Shown: one piece after another, positions 42,993 through 51,777 of the stretch
Layout: every line of letters starts with the position of its first letter
Numbering within the stretch: the stretch's first letter is position 1
DNA from: Streptomyces shenzhenensis
Lineage (GTDB): Bacteria > Actinomycetota > Actinomycetes > Streptomycetales > Streptomycetaceae
Direction: 5' to 3'
Assembly (NCBI RefSeq): GCF_003688995.1
Contig: NZ_PENI01000014.1
Location: 1 to 64,000, forward strand
Length of the DNA: 64,000 nt
The notes under the pieces: model-generated
Told to the model about the DNA's origin: nothing
Databases searched by the model: none
Seen by the model: the letters and a program-made list of their open reading frames with translations, nothing else
Position numbers and translations under genes: made by a program

Positions 42993-44120
42993 CTACCGGT
43001 CCCGGTGATCGCTACGTCCAGCGACCTTGGGATGGGCGTACGGGTGGGCGGCGACGACGGTCGGCGGCTGCTCGGCCAGCAGTCCCGCGGTGGCCCGCCG
43101 GTATGCCTCGACCACACGGTCCTCTTCGGCGTAGTCGAACGGGTCGACCAGATTCCCGGCGGCGCCCTCGTCCGGCGGATTGTCGAGGTACCAGCGCACG
43201 GTCTCGGCCAGCGCCTGGGCCGCCGGAACCGGCTCGACGTAACCGAGCCGGTCGGCTGCCTTGTGGATGTTCACCAAGAGGTGGGCGTCGTGGGAAATCG
43301 GGAACAGCCCCCGCCCCGGGCCGGCCAGCTCGAACGGCATCGACACAGGCTGCAGCGAGCCGCCCGCCGCCGCCGCGCAGACCTCGACCCACTGTCGCAC
43401 TGTGAACTGGTCCCGGTCGCCGACGTTGAAGACCTCCCCCGCCGCTGCCTCGGGCCGGTCGACCGCGGCCAGCAGGTGGGCCGCTGCGTTGACTGCTGCA
43501 CAGCGCGTGGTGATGGTCAGCCCGGCGTCGGGGACGATGATCCGGTCCCGGCCGTCGCGCACCCGGCGCACCACCGACCACTCCCGTGGGTAGACCTGCC
43601 GCGGGCCGTAGATCGTGGGATAGCGGAACAGCGAGGCGCGGAAGGCGCCTTCGGCGTGCAACGCCATGACGTGCTGCTCGGTGGCCCTCACCTTGCGGGC
43701 GAACCCTTCGCCGGTGGTCTCCTCCACCAGCTCGGCCCGTCCGACGTCGGCCATTTCTTCCCGGGCGAGCACCGGCATCCCGTGCGGCTGGAGCCGCCCC
43801 GGCTCGTGGTACCCGGCGTAGACGGGCAGGCCACTGACGGCGACCAGGTCCCCGCAGCGCCCGACCAGGGCGTCGGCCACCAGGCGCAGCCGGCCGTAGG
43901 TCGCGACAACGACGTCGAACGACCGCCCCGCCAGCGCTTCGTCCAGCGGTTCACGGAAGTGGGGGTCGGCGTGGACGTGCTCGTAGTCATCCAGTCCGGG
44001 AGCCTCGTGAGTGCCGCGGTGCAGCAGGGTGACGGCGTACCCGCGCTCGGCCAGCCCGGCGGCGACGTGCGGTCCGGTGGGGCCGCTGCCCCCCACCAGC
44101 AGCGCGGTTTTCGCTTCCAT
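42993..44120 (-). CDS. NAD-dependent epimerase/dehydratase family protein
   Basis: A 375-residue extended-SDR protein. The cofactor motif is ALLVGGSGPTGPHVAAGLAE near residue 6. Later motifs are SLFRYPTIYGPRQVYPREWS and FNVGDRDQFTVRQW, normal for the epimerase fold. The usual YxxxK active site is not clear; the equivalent region reads GHEP/YHEPGRLQ-like, so activity could be atypical. I chose ATG 44120 from alignment; an in-frame ATG at 44138 lies within the motif region at 44138-44153. No good ribosome site precedes either. It heads a unit with the two hotdog genes. Confidence 0.75.
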   Translation of the reverse strand: MEAKTALLVGGSGPTGPHVAAGLAERGYAVTLLHRGTHEAPGLDDYEHVHADPHFREPLDEALAGRSFDVVVATYGRLRLVADALVGRCGDLVAVSGLPVYAGYHEPGRLQPHGMPVLAREEMADVGRAELVEETTGEGFARKVRATEQHVMALHAEGAFRASLFRYPTIYGPRQVYPREWSVVRRVRDGRDRIIVPDAGLTITTRCAAVNAAAHLLAAVDRPEAAAGEVFNVGDRDQFTVRQWVEVCAAAAGGSLQPVSMPFELAGPGRGLFPISHDAHLLVNIHKAADRLGYVEPVPAAQALAETVRWYLDNPPDEGAAGNLVDPFDYAEEDRVVEAYRRATAGLLAEQPPTVVAAHPYAHPKVAGRSDHRDR

Positions 44121-44137
44121 GCTTGCAGCATAACTCA

Positions 44138-44153
44138 ACTAAGACATAACTTG
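44138..44153. promoter_or_regulatory. recurring motif ACTAAGACATAACTTG
   Basis: This 16-base stretch is upstream of the epimerase gene and matches the stretch at 52741-52756 at 15 of 16 positions. Shorter relatives (CATAACT) occur at 55492-55500 (minus strand) and 63036-63042. Each copy lies in an AT-rich spacer just upstream of a gene start. It may be an operator shared by the pathway. Confidence 0.45.
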
Positions 44154-44178
44154 AACTGCATTGCGGCGCAGGCCTTCG

Positions 44179-44430
44179 AGGGTGGTGACCGACGTCCTCG
44201 ACGAGGTGATCGAGCGGGGCGAGCGCGACCTCGTGCCGGACATCTCCGGAGCAGTTCACCCTCGACTTCTTCCATCTGATCACCGCGGGAGGCGACACGT
44301 CCCGCAACGTCGTGTCGACCGGGATGACGGCGCTGTTCGCGCACCCCGCCCAGCACCGAAAGCTCATCGCTGACCCGTCGCTGGTACCTGGCGCGGTCGA
44401 GGAGATGCTGCGCTGGAACCCGCCCCGACC
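44179..44430 (+). pseudogene. cytochrome P450 scrap (I-helix to ExxR)
   Basis: The frame reads VVTDVLDEVIERGERDLVPD, then shifts by one and reads QFTLDFFHLITAGGDTSRN (an I-helix with AGGDTS) and ALFAHPAQHRKLIADPS, ending at VEEMLRWNPP (the ExxR motif). Nothing precedes or follows that belongs to a P450: the minus-strand epoxide hydrolase ends at 44446. It is a short relic of another P450 gene. Confidence 0.75.
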
Positions 44431-44445
44431 GTGGTCGGGCCGGCC

Positions 44446-45618
44446 TCACAGCCCAGTGGGGCCGGCCGCCTCGACGGCACGGAACGACGCCCGGACCTCC
44501 TCGAGGAAAATGTCCGGCTCCTCAAGCGCGGCGAAGTGGCCGCCGCGGTCGGTCTTCGCGTAGTACCGCAGCTCGGGGAACCGAAGCCGGGCCCAGCGCT
44601 CGGAGGCGCCCAGGATCTCGGCCGGGAAGACCGAGTAGCCGACCGGGACCGTGACGGCCGAGTGGTCCGCCACCGCGGCGTCGGTGCTCTCCCAATACAG
44701 ACGGGCGGAAGAGGCCCCGAGATTGCCGAACCAGTAGAGCCCGATGATGTCCAGGATCCGGTCGCGGGCAACGGCGTCTTCCGGGAGACCGGAGTTGTCG
44801 GTCCAGCCGTGGAACTTCTCGACGATCCACGCTGCCTGCCCGATCGGGGTGCCGGCCAAGGCGTAGCCGATGGTCTGCGGCTTGCTCGACTGCAATATCG
44901 AGTACGCCACCTCCTGCGACCACAGCTTGTGGGCCTTGGCCACGTAGCTGTGCTCTTCCTCGGTCAGCTCGCCGAACCCGGCCAGCTCGGCTGTCGGGTC
45001 GGCCCCGGAGACCCAGAAATTCAGGTGGATCGCCCGGACCTGCTCCGGGTGCTGCTTCGCCAGCGCCAGGGAGACGACGAACCCCAGGTCACCGCCCTGG
45101 GCGTAGAACCGCTCGTAATCCAGCCGGCGCATCAGCTCGACCCAGGCCGTGGCGATCCGCTGTGCGCCCCAGCCCGGCCCGGACGGCTTCCCGCTGAAAC
45201 CGAACCCCGGCAGCGACGGGACGACGACGTGGAACGCGTCGGCCGGGTCGCCGCCGAACCGCTCCGGGTCTGCCAGTGGCTCGGCCACCTCCAGGAACTC
45301 CAGGTAGGAGCCGGGCCAGCCGTGCGTGAGGATCAGCGGCCGGGCCGTGGGGACCGGCGAGGGCAGGTGGGCGAAGTGGATGTCGAGCCCGTCGATCGAC
45401 GTCTTGTACTGGGGCAGCCGCTGCAGCCGCGAGTTGGCGGCGGTCCAGTCGTACCCGTCGGCCCAGTAGCCGACGAGGTCGCGCAGGTAGTCCTCCGGGA
45501 CGCCCTGTTCCCAGCCGGCCACGGTCTGCGGGTCGGGCCAGCGTGCATCGGCCACGCGGCGCCGCAGGTCCGCGACCGCCTCGGCGTCGAACTCCGGCGT
45601 GAACGGCCTGATCTCCAT
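44446..45618 (-). CDS. epoxide hydrolase (EHN-type alpha/beta hydrolase)
   Basis: A 390-residue relative of the enzyme at 30070. The EHN domain (IRPFTPEFDAEAVADLRRRV) precedes the core. The oxyanion motif is THGWPGSYLEF (98-108), the nucleophile D177 is in QGGDLGFVV (Leu replaces the common Trp), and RGGHFAALEEPD supplies the His. It would convert an epoxide to a diol. Its ATG overlaps the stop of the SDR gene 45618-46364. Differences in the elbow and lid suggest a substrate other than that of the first enzyme. Confidence 0.9.
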   Translation of the reverse strand: MEIRPFTPEFDAEAVADLRRRVADARWPDPQTVAGWEQGVPEDYLRDLVGYWADGYDWTAANSRLQRLPQYKTSIDGLDIHFAHLPSPVPTARPLILTHGWPGSYLEFLEVAEPLADPERFGGDPADAFHVVVPSLPGFGFSGKPSGPGWGAQRIATAWVELMRRLDYERFYAQGGDLGFVVSLALAKQHPEQVRAIHLNFWVSGADPTAELAGFGELTEEEHSYVAKAHKLWSQEVAYSILQSSKPQTIGYALAGTPIGQAAWIVEKFHGWTDNSGLPEDAVARDRILDIIGLYWFGNLGASSARLYWESTDAAVADHSAVTVPVGYSVFPAEILGASERWARLRFPELRYYAKTDRGGHFAALEEPDIFLEEVRASFRAVEAAGPTGL

Positions 45619-46364
45619 CAGCTCTCCTGCTCGGTCGGCCGGACGATCATTTCGTTGACCGCCATCCGGGGCGGCCGGGTGACGATGAATTCGACGGCGC
45701 CTGCGATGTCATCGACGTCGAGGTACGGTGCCGGCGCGTCGCGGGTGTCCCGCCCGGCTCGGCGCGAGGCGAGCACCGCGGCCTCGGTGCGCACTGCACC
45801 GGGCAGGATCGTGCCGACCCGCACATGGCGGGCGGTGACCTCCTGTCGCAGCGACTCGCTGAACGCCAGGACCGCCGCCTTGGTCGCGGCGTACACCCCC
45901 GCCCCGGCCTGCACCCGCCGCCCGGCGATCGAGGCGACCGACACGAGGTCGGCCACGCCTCGCGGCCCGCGCGCGGCGTCCAGCAGGTGCGGTAGTGCGG
46001 CCCAGGACAGGGCCATCGTCGCCTCAAGGTTGAGGTCGACCATCCGGGCCCAGTCTCCCCGGTCGGCCCCGACGATCGGCCCAACCCGGGCCTCGCCCGC
46101 GTTGTTGACCAGGACGTCGAGGCGGCCGCACTCGTCGATGACCCGCCGGACCATGTCATCGGCCGCACCGGTCACGGTGAGGTCGGCCGGGACGCAGACC
46201 GCGCCGTCCGGGATCCGGGCCGCCACCTCGGCCAAGGCGTCAGGTCGCCGCGCGACCAGGGCGACCCGCGCCCCGGCCGTGGCCAACCGGAGCGCGATGG
46301 CCGCCCCGATTCCGCTCGAAGCCCCGCTGACGACGGCGACGCTGCCGCTCAGGCTGCCCATCAC
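45618..46364 (-). CDS. short-chain dehydrogenase/reductase
   Basis: A 248-residue classical SDR. The cofactor motif SGASSGIG lies at 13-20, NNAG at 87-90, and the catalytic residues are S145, Y158 and K162 (VYAATKAA). It would oxidise an alcohol or reduce a ketone with NAD(P). It lies between the NTF2-FMO fusion gene and the epoxide hydrolase, in the same direction, with a one-base overlap to the latter; a diol from the hydrolase could be its substrate. The N-terminal MMGSL has two possible start codons. Confidence 0.9.
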   Translation of the reverse strand: MMGSLSGSVAVVSGASSGIGAAIALRLATAGARVALVARRPDALAEVAARIPDGAVCVPADLTVTGAADDMVRRVIDECGRLDVLVNNAGEARVGPIVGADRGDWARMVDLNLEATMALSWAALPHLLDAARGPRGVADLVSVASIAGRRVQAGAGVYAATKAAVLAFSESLRQEVTARHVRVGTILPGAVRTEAAVLASRRAGRDTRDAPAPYLDVDDIAGAVEFIVTRPPRMAVNEMIVRPTEQES

Positions 46365-46374
46365 TACGACGGGC

Positions 46375-48195
46375 TCAGCCCGCCAGCTCCTGCTTCTTGT
46401 CGACGTTGATCTGTGGGTCGATGATCCCTTCGTTCATCGCCTTGATCAGCAGGGCGACGTGCTGCGAGTAGAACCGGGCCAGCCGCAGACCGGTGGCCAT
46501 GAACCAGAGCTTCTGGTGGCCGGAGTGGCGGAGCGTCGTCCGCAGCTCGCCGCGGTCGTCGACGTTCCACACCGTCGCCAACTGATCGGTCACCGCGTCG
46601 CCGACGACAGGTCGGACGACCTCGCGCATGTTGCTGTAGCCGGTGCAGAACACGACGACGTCTGCGGCTTCCTCGGTACCGTCGCGGTAGATCACACCGT
46701 GCGGGGTGAACCGTTCGATCTGGCCCGGCTGGATCCGGATTTCGCCGTCGATGATGAGCCGGCAGTTGCCCTTGTCGATGTAGACGGCGCCGCCGCCACG
46801 GGTGGTCAGATGCGCCTGCCCGGCGTCGCCCGGCCCGAGGGTGGTGCGGAAGCCGGCCTTCTCCATCCCGGCGATCAGATCGGCGTCGAGCTCGGCGATC
46901 CGACGGGTAACCGTCGGCGCGAGCTGCAGGCCGAGGGCCAGCGGGTTGGTCGCCGAGAGCAGGTCGGCAGTGGAGATCTCCGGGCCGTTCTCGTTGTAGA
47001 GAGCGCCGAAGAGCAGCTTCAGCCCGTTGCGCTGAGAGAACACCAGCACCGGGCTGCGCTGCACCATCGTGATGGAGGCGGCCTCGTTCTCGTAGGCGTC
47101 TTGGGCGATGTCGTGCGCGCTCGCCCCGGCACCGACGACGACCACACGCTTCCCACGCACCGATTCCCCGCCGGGGTGCTCGCTGGAGTGGGCGATCGTC
47201 CCCTCGAACAGCTCCTCACCCTCGACCTCGGGGCGATAGGGGATGCCGTCTTTGCCGGTGGCGAACACGAGATGCTGGGGACGCAGGGTGCGACGCTCGC
47301 CGTCGTGGTCGAGCTCGACGGTCCAGCGGGCCTCGGCCTCGTCGTAGCTCGCGGAGTGGACGGTGGTACTGGTCCACAGGTCCAGGTCGAGGAGGTTGAC
47401 GTATGCCTCCATCCAGTCGGCCAGCATCTCCTTGGGCGTGAACAGCGGCCACGTCTTCGGGTAGGGCAGGTACGGGAACTCGGTGGACCATTTGAAGTCG
47501 TGCAGCAGCAGGCCGTTGTAGCGCAGCCGCCAGTTGTCACCGGCGCGCGCATAGCGGTCGACCAGGAGCGTCGGGACCCCGAGCTGGCCCAGCCGTGCGG
47601 CCAGGAACAGTCCGGAGTGGCCGGCTCCTACGATCAGGACGCTCGGGTCGGCGTCTCGGTACTGCCGTCGTTCGGCCCGAAGGTCGGTCAGCGATCGACG
47701 GGCGCCGGGAGTGGACGGCGAGTTGTTGGCCTCGCTGGCGGCGTCGTCGACGGAGATCGTCGGCTCGGGGAAGTCGCGCAGCCCCTCGAGGCTGGTCGAG
47801 ACAACCCACGATCGCCACTCACCGTCCTCCTCGCGGACCAGGCGGATCACGCCGCGGCCGACCGACGCGCGAGTGGCGAAGTGGTAGATCGCCTCGATGT
47901 AGCGGCCGTTGAAGGCAACCGGCCACGTTTCGTCCAGTCTCAGGTCGCCGAAGCCGGTCTCGTCCAGGGCGGTGGCGAGCTGCTCGACGATGTCGTCGGC
48001 GCCGTGCATGCCGACCAGGTCCCAGGTGAGCGCGTAGATGTCGCGCCACCACGGGTCGGCCGACAGCAGTCCACGGACACCAAGGAGATCGTGCTCGGTC
48101 AAGGCGCGGTCCAGAGTGGTCAGCCACTGCTCGGCCACGGCGCGGTGGTCCACCGGCTCCTCGGTGACGGCCGGACCGGTCTCGAGCTGGGTCAT
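46375..48195 (-). CDS. NTF2-domain-fused flavin monooxygenase
   Basis: A 606-residue fusion. Residues about 18-150 are an NTF2/SnoaL-like domain (LTEHDLLGVRGLLSADPWWR, then NGRYIEAIYHFATRA). From about 184 it is an FAD-dependent FMO-type enzyme: VLIVGAGHSGLFLAARLGQL with GAGHSG at 190-195, then VVVVGAGASAHDIAQD as the NADPH site and FCTGYSNM near the end. The fingerprint is of the yeast FMO/YUCCA-like type rather than CHMO. ATG 48195 overlaps the VOC gene stop (ATGA) and has GGAGGACGAGG upstream. It probably oxygenates a pathway intermediate; the role of the fused domain is unknown. Confidence 0.85.
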   Translation of the reverse strand: MTQLETGPAVTEEPVDHRAVAEQWLTTLDRALTEHDLLGVRGLLSADPWWRDIYALTWDLVGMHGADDIVEQLATALDETGFGDLRLDETWPVAFNGRYIEAIYHFATRASVGRGVIRLVREEDGEWRSWVVSTSLEGLRDFPEPTISVDDAASEANNSPSTPGARRSLTDLRAERRQYRDADPSVLIVGAGHSGLFLAARLGQLGVPTLLVDRYARAGDNWRLRYNGLLLHDFKWSTEFPYLPYPKTWPLFTPKEMLADWMEAYVNLLDLDLWTSTTVHSASYDEAEARWTVELDHDGERRTLRPQHLVFATGKDGIPYRPEVEGEELFEGTIAHSSEHPGGESVRGKRVVVVGAGASAHDIAQDAYENEAASITMVQRSPVLVFSQRNGLKLLFGALYNENGPEISTADLLSATNPLALGLQLAPTVTRRIAELDADLIAGMEKAGFRTTLGPGDAGQAHLTTRGGGAVYIDKGNCRLIIDGEIRIQPGQIERFTPHGVIYRDGTEEAADVVVFCTGYSNMREVVRPVVGDAVTDQLATVWNVDDRGELRTTLRHSGHQKLWFMATGLRLARFYSQHVALLIKAMNEGIIDPQINVDKKQELAG

Positions 48196-48728
48196 CGTCC
48201 CTCGTCCTCCTGGTTCAGCTGGGCGCGGAACCTCCGGACCACATCGGGCGACGGCAGCGCGATGAGCTCCACCTGAGTGCCGTCGGGGTCCTCGCAGAGG
48301 AAGAGCGTCACCGGGCCGTAGTTCTTGACGATGGTCGTGGTGAGGTCGGAATAGACCTCGTAGCCCATCCGGACCAGCCGGGCGTGGATGACGCCGATGT
48401 GTTCGGCGCCGACCGGGAAGGACAGCTGGCCCATCCCGAAGTCGCCGGGCCGCTTGGGGCGCCCCTCGTCGTTCTGGGGCAGGTTCCACTTCACCAGCTC
48501 GAGCTGGCCCACCCGGGAGTCACCCTGCACGAACACCGTGGTGCCGGTCGTGCCCTCGGGCAGCCGCATCAGCGCCGGCGTCAGGTCGCTGGTCGGCTTC
48601 TCCAGTGTCTTCCGCATACCGAGGCCTTCGACGTAGAAGCGCAGCGACGCCTCCAGATCGCGGACACCGATGGCAACGTGGTTGAGGCTCCGGACCCCGA
48701 CGCGGGTCTCCTCGGTCACTGCGCTCAC
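48192..48728 (-). CDS. VOC-superfamily (glyoxalase-like) metalloprotein
   Basis: A 178-residue protein with two beta-alpha-beta-beta-beta modules: LNHVAIGVRDLEASLRFYVE at the start and a second half with GVIHARLVRMGYEVYSDLTT and LFLCEDPDGTQVELI. Metal ligands would be the His of LNHVAIG, a Glu of VGQLELVKW, and the Glu of QVELI. It could be an isomerase, epimerase, or ring-cleaving dioxygenase-like enzyme; the size fits the single-subunit group. GTG 48728 overlaps the enoyl-CoA hydratase stop (GTGA). A second VOC protein is at 51291. Confidence 0.8.
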   Translation of the reverse strand: MSAVTEETRVGVRSLNHVAIGVRDLEASLRFYVEGLGMRKTLEKPTSDLTPALMRLPEGTTGTTVFVQGDSRVGQLELVKWNLPQNDEGRPKRPGDFGMGQLSFPVGAEHIGVIHARLVRMGYEVYSDLTTTIVKNYGPVTLFLCEDPDGTQVELIALPSPDVVRRFRAQLNQEDEGR

Positions 48729-49582
48729 AGCACGAACCCCTCCTCCTTGAAGGGACCGTCGCGCCACTCGAGGGCGGCCTTCAGCCCGTCGCGCGCGGCC
48801 TTGGTCTGGAACTCGCCCGCTCCAGGGCGGAACGAGCGCGCGATGGCGTACCAGGGCACGACGCTCTGCAGCGCGGCTCGGAACCCCATCGCCTCGTAGC
48901 TCTGGTTGAGGCTGAGCTTGTTGGCGGCGAGCATCGCCGGGTGCAGTTGCGCCATCGGCCGCAACTCACGCATCACCTGCTCGTCCAGCTCCTCGGCCGG
49001 AAAGCTCCTGGCGATCCAGCCCAGTTCCTCGGCCCGCTTCCCGGTGATCGAATTGCCGGTCAGCTGCAGGTACTTGGCCTGGGCCATCGACATCTTCCAG
49101 GGAAAGTACTCGATGTCCGGGGTGGACTGGGCGCGGGTGGGCGGATAGCCCATCACGCAGTCCTCGGCGGCGAACACGATGTCGCACATCGACATCAGCT
49201 CCGAGCCGCCCGCCAGCGCGTAACCGTGCACCTTGGCCACTACCGGCTTGAGCAGGTCCCAGATGGTCAGCCAGTCCCGCAGGCAGCTACGGGGGAACTG
49301 GCCCGTCCAGGACTCGAACAGCGGAGAGGCGTTCCAGCCGTCGGGGCGCTCGGGACGCTCCTCACCACCTGCGTAGCTGTTCATGTCGTACCCGGCGCAG
49401 AAGGCCTTACCGGCTCCCTGGATGAGGACCACAGTGACGTCGTCGTCGGCCTCGGCCGCCTTCAGAGCATGGATCACCTCGCGTCGCAGCGCCGGGCTCA
49501 GGGCGTTGCGCTTCTCCGGGCGGTTGAGGGTGATCGTCGCGATCCGGTCGGCGACGTCGTACAGGATGTTCTCGTAGTCCAC
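48725..49582 (-). CDS. enoyl-CoA hydratase/isomerase family protein
   Basis: A 285-residue crotonase. The opening is ILYDVADRIATITLNRPEKR; the first oxyanion segment is KAFCAGYDMNSYAGG, the second KVHGYALAGGSELMSMCDIV. The two Glu of classical hydratases are replaced in part (SELMSMCD keeps one). It could hydrate, isomerise or cleave an acyl-CoA. It is coupled by GTGA to the VOC gene and follows the CoA-transferase of 49627-50745 by 44 bases, so it probably acts on the CoA ester formed there. Confidence 0.9.
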   Translation of the reverse strand: MDYENILYDVADRIATITLNRPEKRNALSPALRREVIHALKAAEADDDVTVVLIQGAGKAFCAGYDMNSYAGGEERPERPDGWNASPLFESWTGQFPRSCLRDWLTIWDLLKPVVAKVHGYALAGGSELMSMCDIVFAAEDCVMGYPPTRAQSTPDIEYFPWKMSMAQAKYLQLTGNSITGKRAEELGWIARSFPAEELDEQVMRELRPMAQLHPAMLAANKLSLNQSYEAMGFRAALQSVVPWYAIARSFRPGAGEFQTKAARDGLKAALEWRDGPFKEEGFVL

Positions 49583-49626
49583 TCTGACTCTGCTCTCTTC
49601 GTCGGGGTCCCGGGGCGGGCGGAGGG

Positions 49627-50745
49627 TCAGCCCCCGGCGACCTGGTCGGCGCCCAGCGGCCGGGGTGGTGTGCGGATCGAACCGGGGGTCCGGCTCAAGC
49701 GGACCGGAACACCCAGCATCCGCAGGCCGTCGAGCTCGGTGACCATGCCGCGGGCAGCGACGTCCTCGGCGTCGAGCACTTGCGGCAATGACCGCACGAG
49801 CGTCGCGGGCACGCCCTCGGCGATCAGCGTCCGGGCCAGGTCGACATCCGGGTCGAGCGCGGCGATCAGCCGGGCCAGGACGGCATTGAGCTCGTGCCGG
49901 TGGGCCAGGCGGTCGGCATTGCGGCGGAACTGTGGGTCGTCGGCGAGCTCTGGTGCGCCCAGGAAGCTGACCAACTCGGCGAACTGCCGGTCGCTGCCCG
50001 CGGCCACGTAGACCTCGCCGGCCGGCGAGGGAAACGTCTCGCAGGGGGCGATGTTCGGGTGCGCGCTGCCCAGCCGGTGCGGTGGGGCGCCGGTCATGAA
50101 GTAGTTGGCCGCCGCCGGGTGCAACAGGCTCATCGCCCCGTCGACCAGGCTGATGTCGACCCGCTGGCCCTTCCCGGATTCCTCCCGCTCGTGCAGTGCC
50201 AGCAGGACGCCGGAAAGGGCCAGAAGCCCGGTGGTCAGGTCCACCACCGGCATCGGGATCCGAAGCGGCGGACCTCCAGGCTCACCGTTGAGGTCCATGA
50301 TCCCGGTGTAGGCCTGGATGACGGCGTCGTAGCCGGGCAGCCCGGCCATCGGCCCGTCAGGATCGAACGCCGAGATCCGGCAGTGCACCAGGCGTGGAAG
50401 TCGCTCTGCCAGCATGTCCGGCGCCAAGCCCCAGCGGGTCATCGCCCCCGGCTTGAAGTTCTCGACCAGAACGTCGGCATCGGCCAGGAGCTCGAGCATC
50501 AGTTCCCGTCCCTCGGAGGTGCCGAGGTCCGCCGCGAGGTGACGCTTATTGCGATTCAACCCGGCGTAGTAGGCGCTGACGCCGTCCGGCCGGGAAGGGC
50601 CCCAGGAGCGGGTGAGGTCTCCGGTGACCGGCTCGACCTTGACTACGTCCGCGCCGTGGTCGCCGAGCAACTGGGCGCAGTAGGGGCCCGCCAGCACGCG
50701 CGAGACGTCCACCACGCGGACGCCGGCGAGCGCGCCCCCGGTCAT
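49627..50745 (-). CDS. type III CoA-transferase (CaiB/BaiF)
   Basis: A 372-residue single-domain enzyme: LAGVRVVDVSRVLAGPYCAQ, GADVVKVEPVTGDLTRSWGP, then YDAVIQAYTGIMDLNGEPGG, where the catalytic Asp of the family (as in formyl-CoA transferase) is found (IMDLNG). It would move CoA onto a carboxylic acid. ATG 50745 overlaps the NTF2-fold gene stop (ATGA). An earlier in-frame start (50817) reads through that gene and is unlikely. It precedes the crotonase gene in the same operon. It is the only single-domain member of the three in the window. Confidence 0.9.
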   Translation of the reverse strand: MTGGALAGVRVVDVSRVLAGPYCAQLLGDHGADVVKVEPVTGDLTRSWGPSRPDGVSAYYAGLNRNKRHLAADLGTSEGRELMLELLADADVLVENFKPGAMTRWGLAPDMLAERLPRLVHCRISAFDPDGPMAGLPGYDAVIQAYTGIMDLNGEPGGPPLRIPMPVVDLTTGLLALSGVLLALHEREESGKGQRVDISLVDGAMSLLHPAAANYFMTGAPPHRLGSAHPNIAPCETFPSPAGEVYVAAGSDRQFAELVSFLGAPELADDPQFRRNADRLAHRHELNAVLARLIAALDPDVDLARTLIAEGVPATLVRSLPQVLDAEDVAARGMVTELDGLRMLGVPVRLSRTPGSIRTPPRPLGADQVAGG

Positions 50746-51242
50746 TCCGCCGCCCGCAAGACCTCTTTGGCGTCGGGGGCCCCGGCCATCCGGCGCTTGC
50801 GCATCTGGATCTTCCAACGCCCGTCCTCACGACGGAAGGCCCACTCGTTGAGGGAGGCGCTGAGCAACTTCAGGGCCGGGCCGTCCTGGTGGAAGATGAA
50901 CGAGTAGCCGTTGGCCACTGCGTCGTCCCCGATCACCTTCACCGCCAGGTTGTTGCCCTGGACGTGGAAGCTGCGGCCGTAGAAGCCGTTGTCGTGCTGC
51001 GCGGTGCGTTCACTCAGGAACCGGCGCATCTGAGCCAGGCCTTCCCAGCGGACGATCTCGTAAGGGTCCTCGCCACGGCCGGAGGAGACGTCCATGACGC
51101 AGTCCTCCGTGAACAGACCGAAGTACTCCTCGTCGAGGGGCGCGTCGGCGTAGTAGCCGTAGCGGGCGAGGAGCTCGCGGATCTCCCGGTCGTCCTCAAG
51201 TTCGCGTAGCCGCGCCTCGAGAACCGCCAGCCTGTCCTCCAC
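50742..51242 (-). CDS. SnoaL-like (NTF2-fold) protein
   Basis: A 166-residue protein with a coiled N-terminal helix (RLAVLEARLRELEDDREIRE) and the NTF2 core: LLARYGYYADAPLDEEYFGL, FTEDCVMDVSSG, then WKIQMRKRRM. It matches the SnoaL_4 family that includes ring-hydroxylating dioxygenase beta-like proteins and dehydratases. GTG 51242 is the start. The next gene overlaps by ATGA. No reaction can be assigned; it belongs to a unit with a CoA-transferase, crotonase and the FMO fusion. Confidence 0.8.
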   Translation of the reverse strand: MEDRLAVLEARLRELEDDREIRELLARYGYYADAPLDEEYFGLFTEDCVMDVSSGRGEDPYEIVRWEGLAQMRRFLSERTAQHDNGFYGRSFHVQGNNLAVKVIGDDAVANGYSFIFHQDGPALKLLSASLNEWAFRREDGRWKIQMRKRRMAGAPDAKEVLRAAE

Positions 51243-51290
51243 CGGGAACCACCTTTCCGAGTTGTCTTCAACAAGACAGTAACACCACTG

Positions 51291-51770
51291 TTAATGAGTG
51301 TGGACTCGCTGGTCGAACTGAAGAACGGTCCCGTCCGGATCCTTCACGAACATCGCGCGCATCTTCTGGTCCGCCGACTCGCCGTAGCCGACACCGACGG
51401 TGTCCTTGATCGACACGGGTTCATACCCGGCTGCGCGCAGCCGTTCGGCCAGAGCAGGGATGTCGTCCACCCAGAACCCGACGTGATGGATCCCGATGTG
51501 CTCCAGGGTGAGCGGCTGGTTGTCGGCCGGCTCGTCGGACTGGGAGATGGCCAGGAATACGCGGTCGCCGTACCCCTCCCCCTCGTTGCCTCCCATCCTC
51601 AGCATCACTTCACGACGGCGCGTCGAGCCGACGCCGGGGCCGTAAAGCGCGTCCACCGGCGGCTCATTGGTGGCGTCACGGATCACCGTCATCCCGAGCA
51701 CGTCGCGGTAGAAGGCGAGGGACCGCTCGAGATCGCGGACGCCGATGGCAATGTGCGAGGCAAGCTTCAT
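51291..51770 (-). CDS. VOC-superfamily (glyoxalase-like) protein
   Basis: A 159-residue protein: SHIAIGVRDLERSLAFYRDV, then HIGIHHVGFWVDDIPALAER and DPDGTVLQFDQ. Metal-ligand positions are the His of SHIAIG and HHVGF. The last ligand position reads LQFDQ, where Glu is usual, so the site may bind metal weakly. It lies 7 bases downstream of the reductase gene 51778-52731 and could be an extradiol-type or isomerase enzyme; the sequence does not decide. An AT-rich spacer (51243-51290) follows. Confidence 0.8.
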   Translation of the reverse strand: MKLASHIAIGVRDLERSLAFYRDVLGMTVIRDATNEPPVDALYGPGVGSTRRREVMLRMGGNEGEGYGDRVFLAISQSDEPADNQPLTLEHIGIHHVGFWVDDIPALAERLRAAGYEPVSIKDTVGVGYGESADQKMRAMFVKDPDGTVLQFDQRVHTH

Positions 51771-51777
51771 GGCGCTC

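Noticed and set aside
44431..48276. A 1281-codon open frame on the + strand
   Set aside because: It runs antisense to the epoxide hydrolase, SDR and FMO genes. Its translation is Gly/Val/Asp/Arg-rich without domains, a common effect of codon bias in GC-rich DNA.
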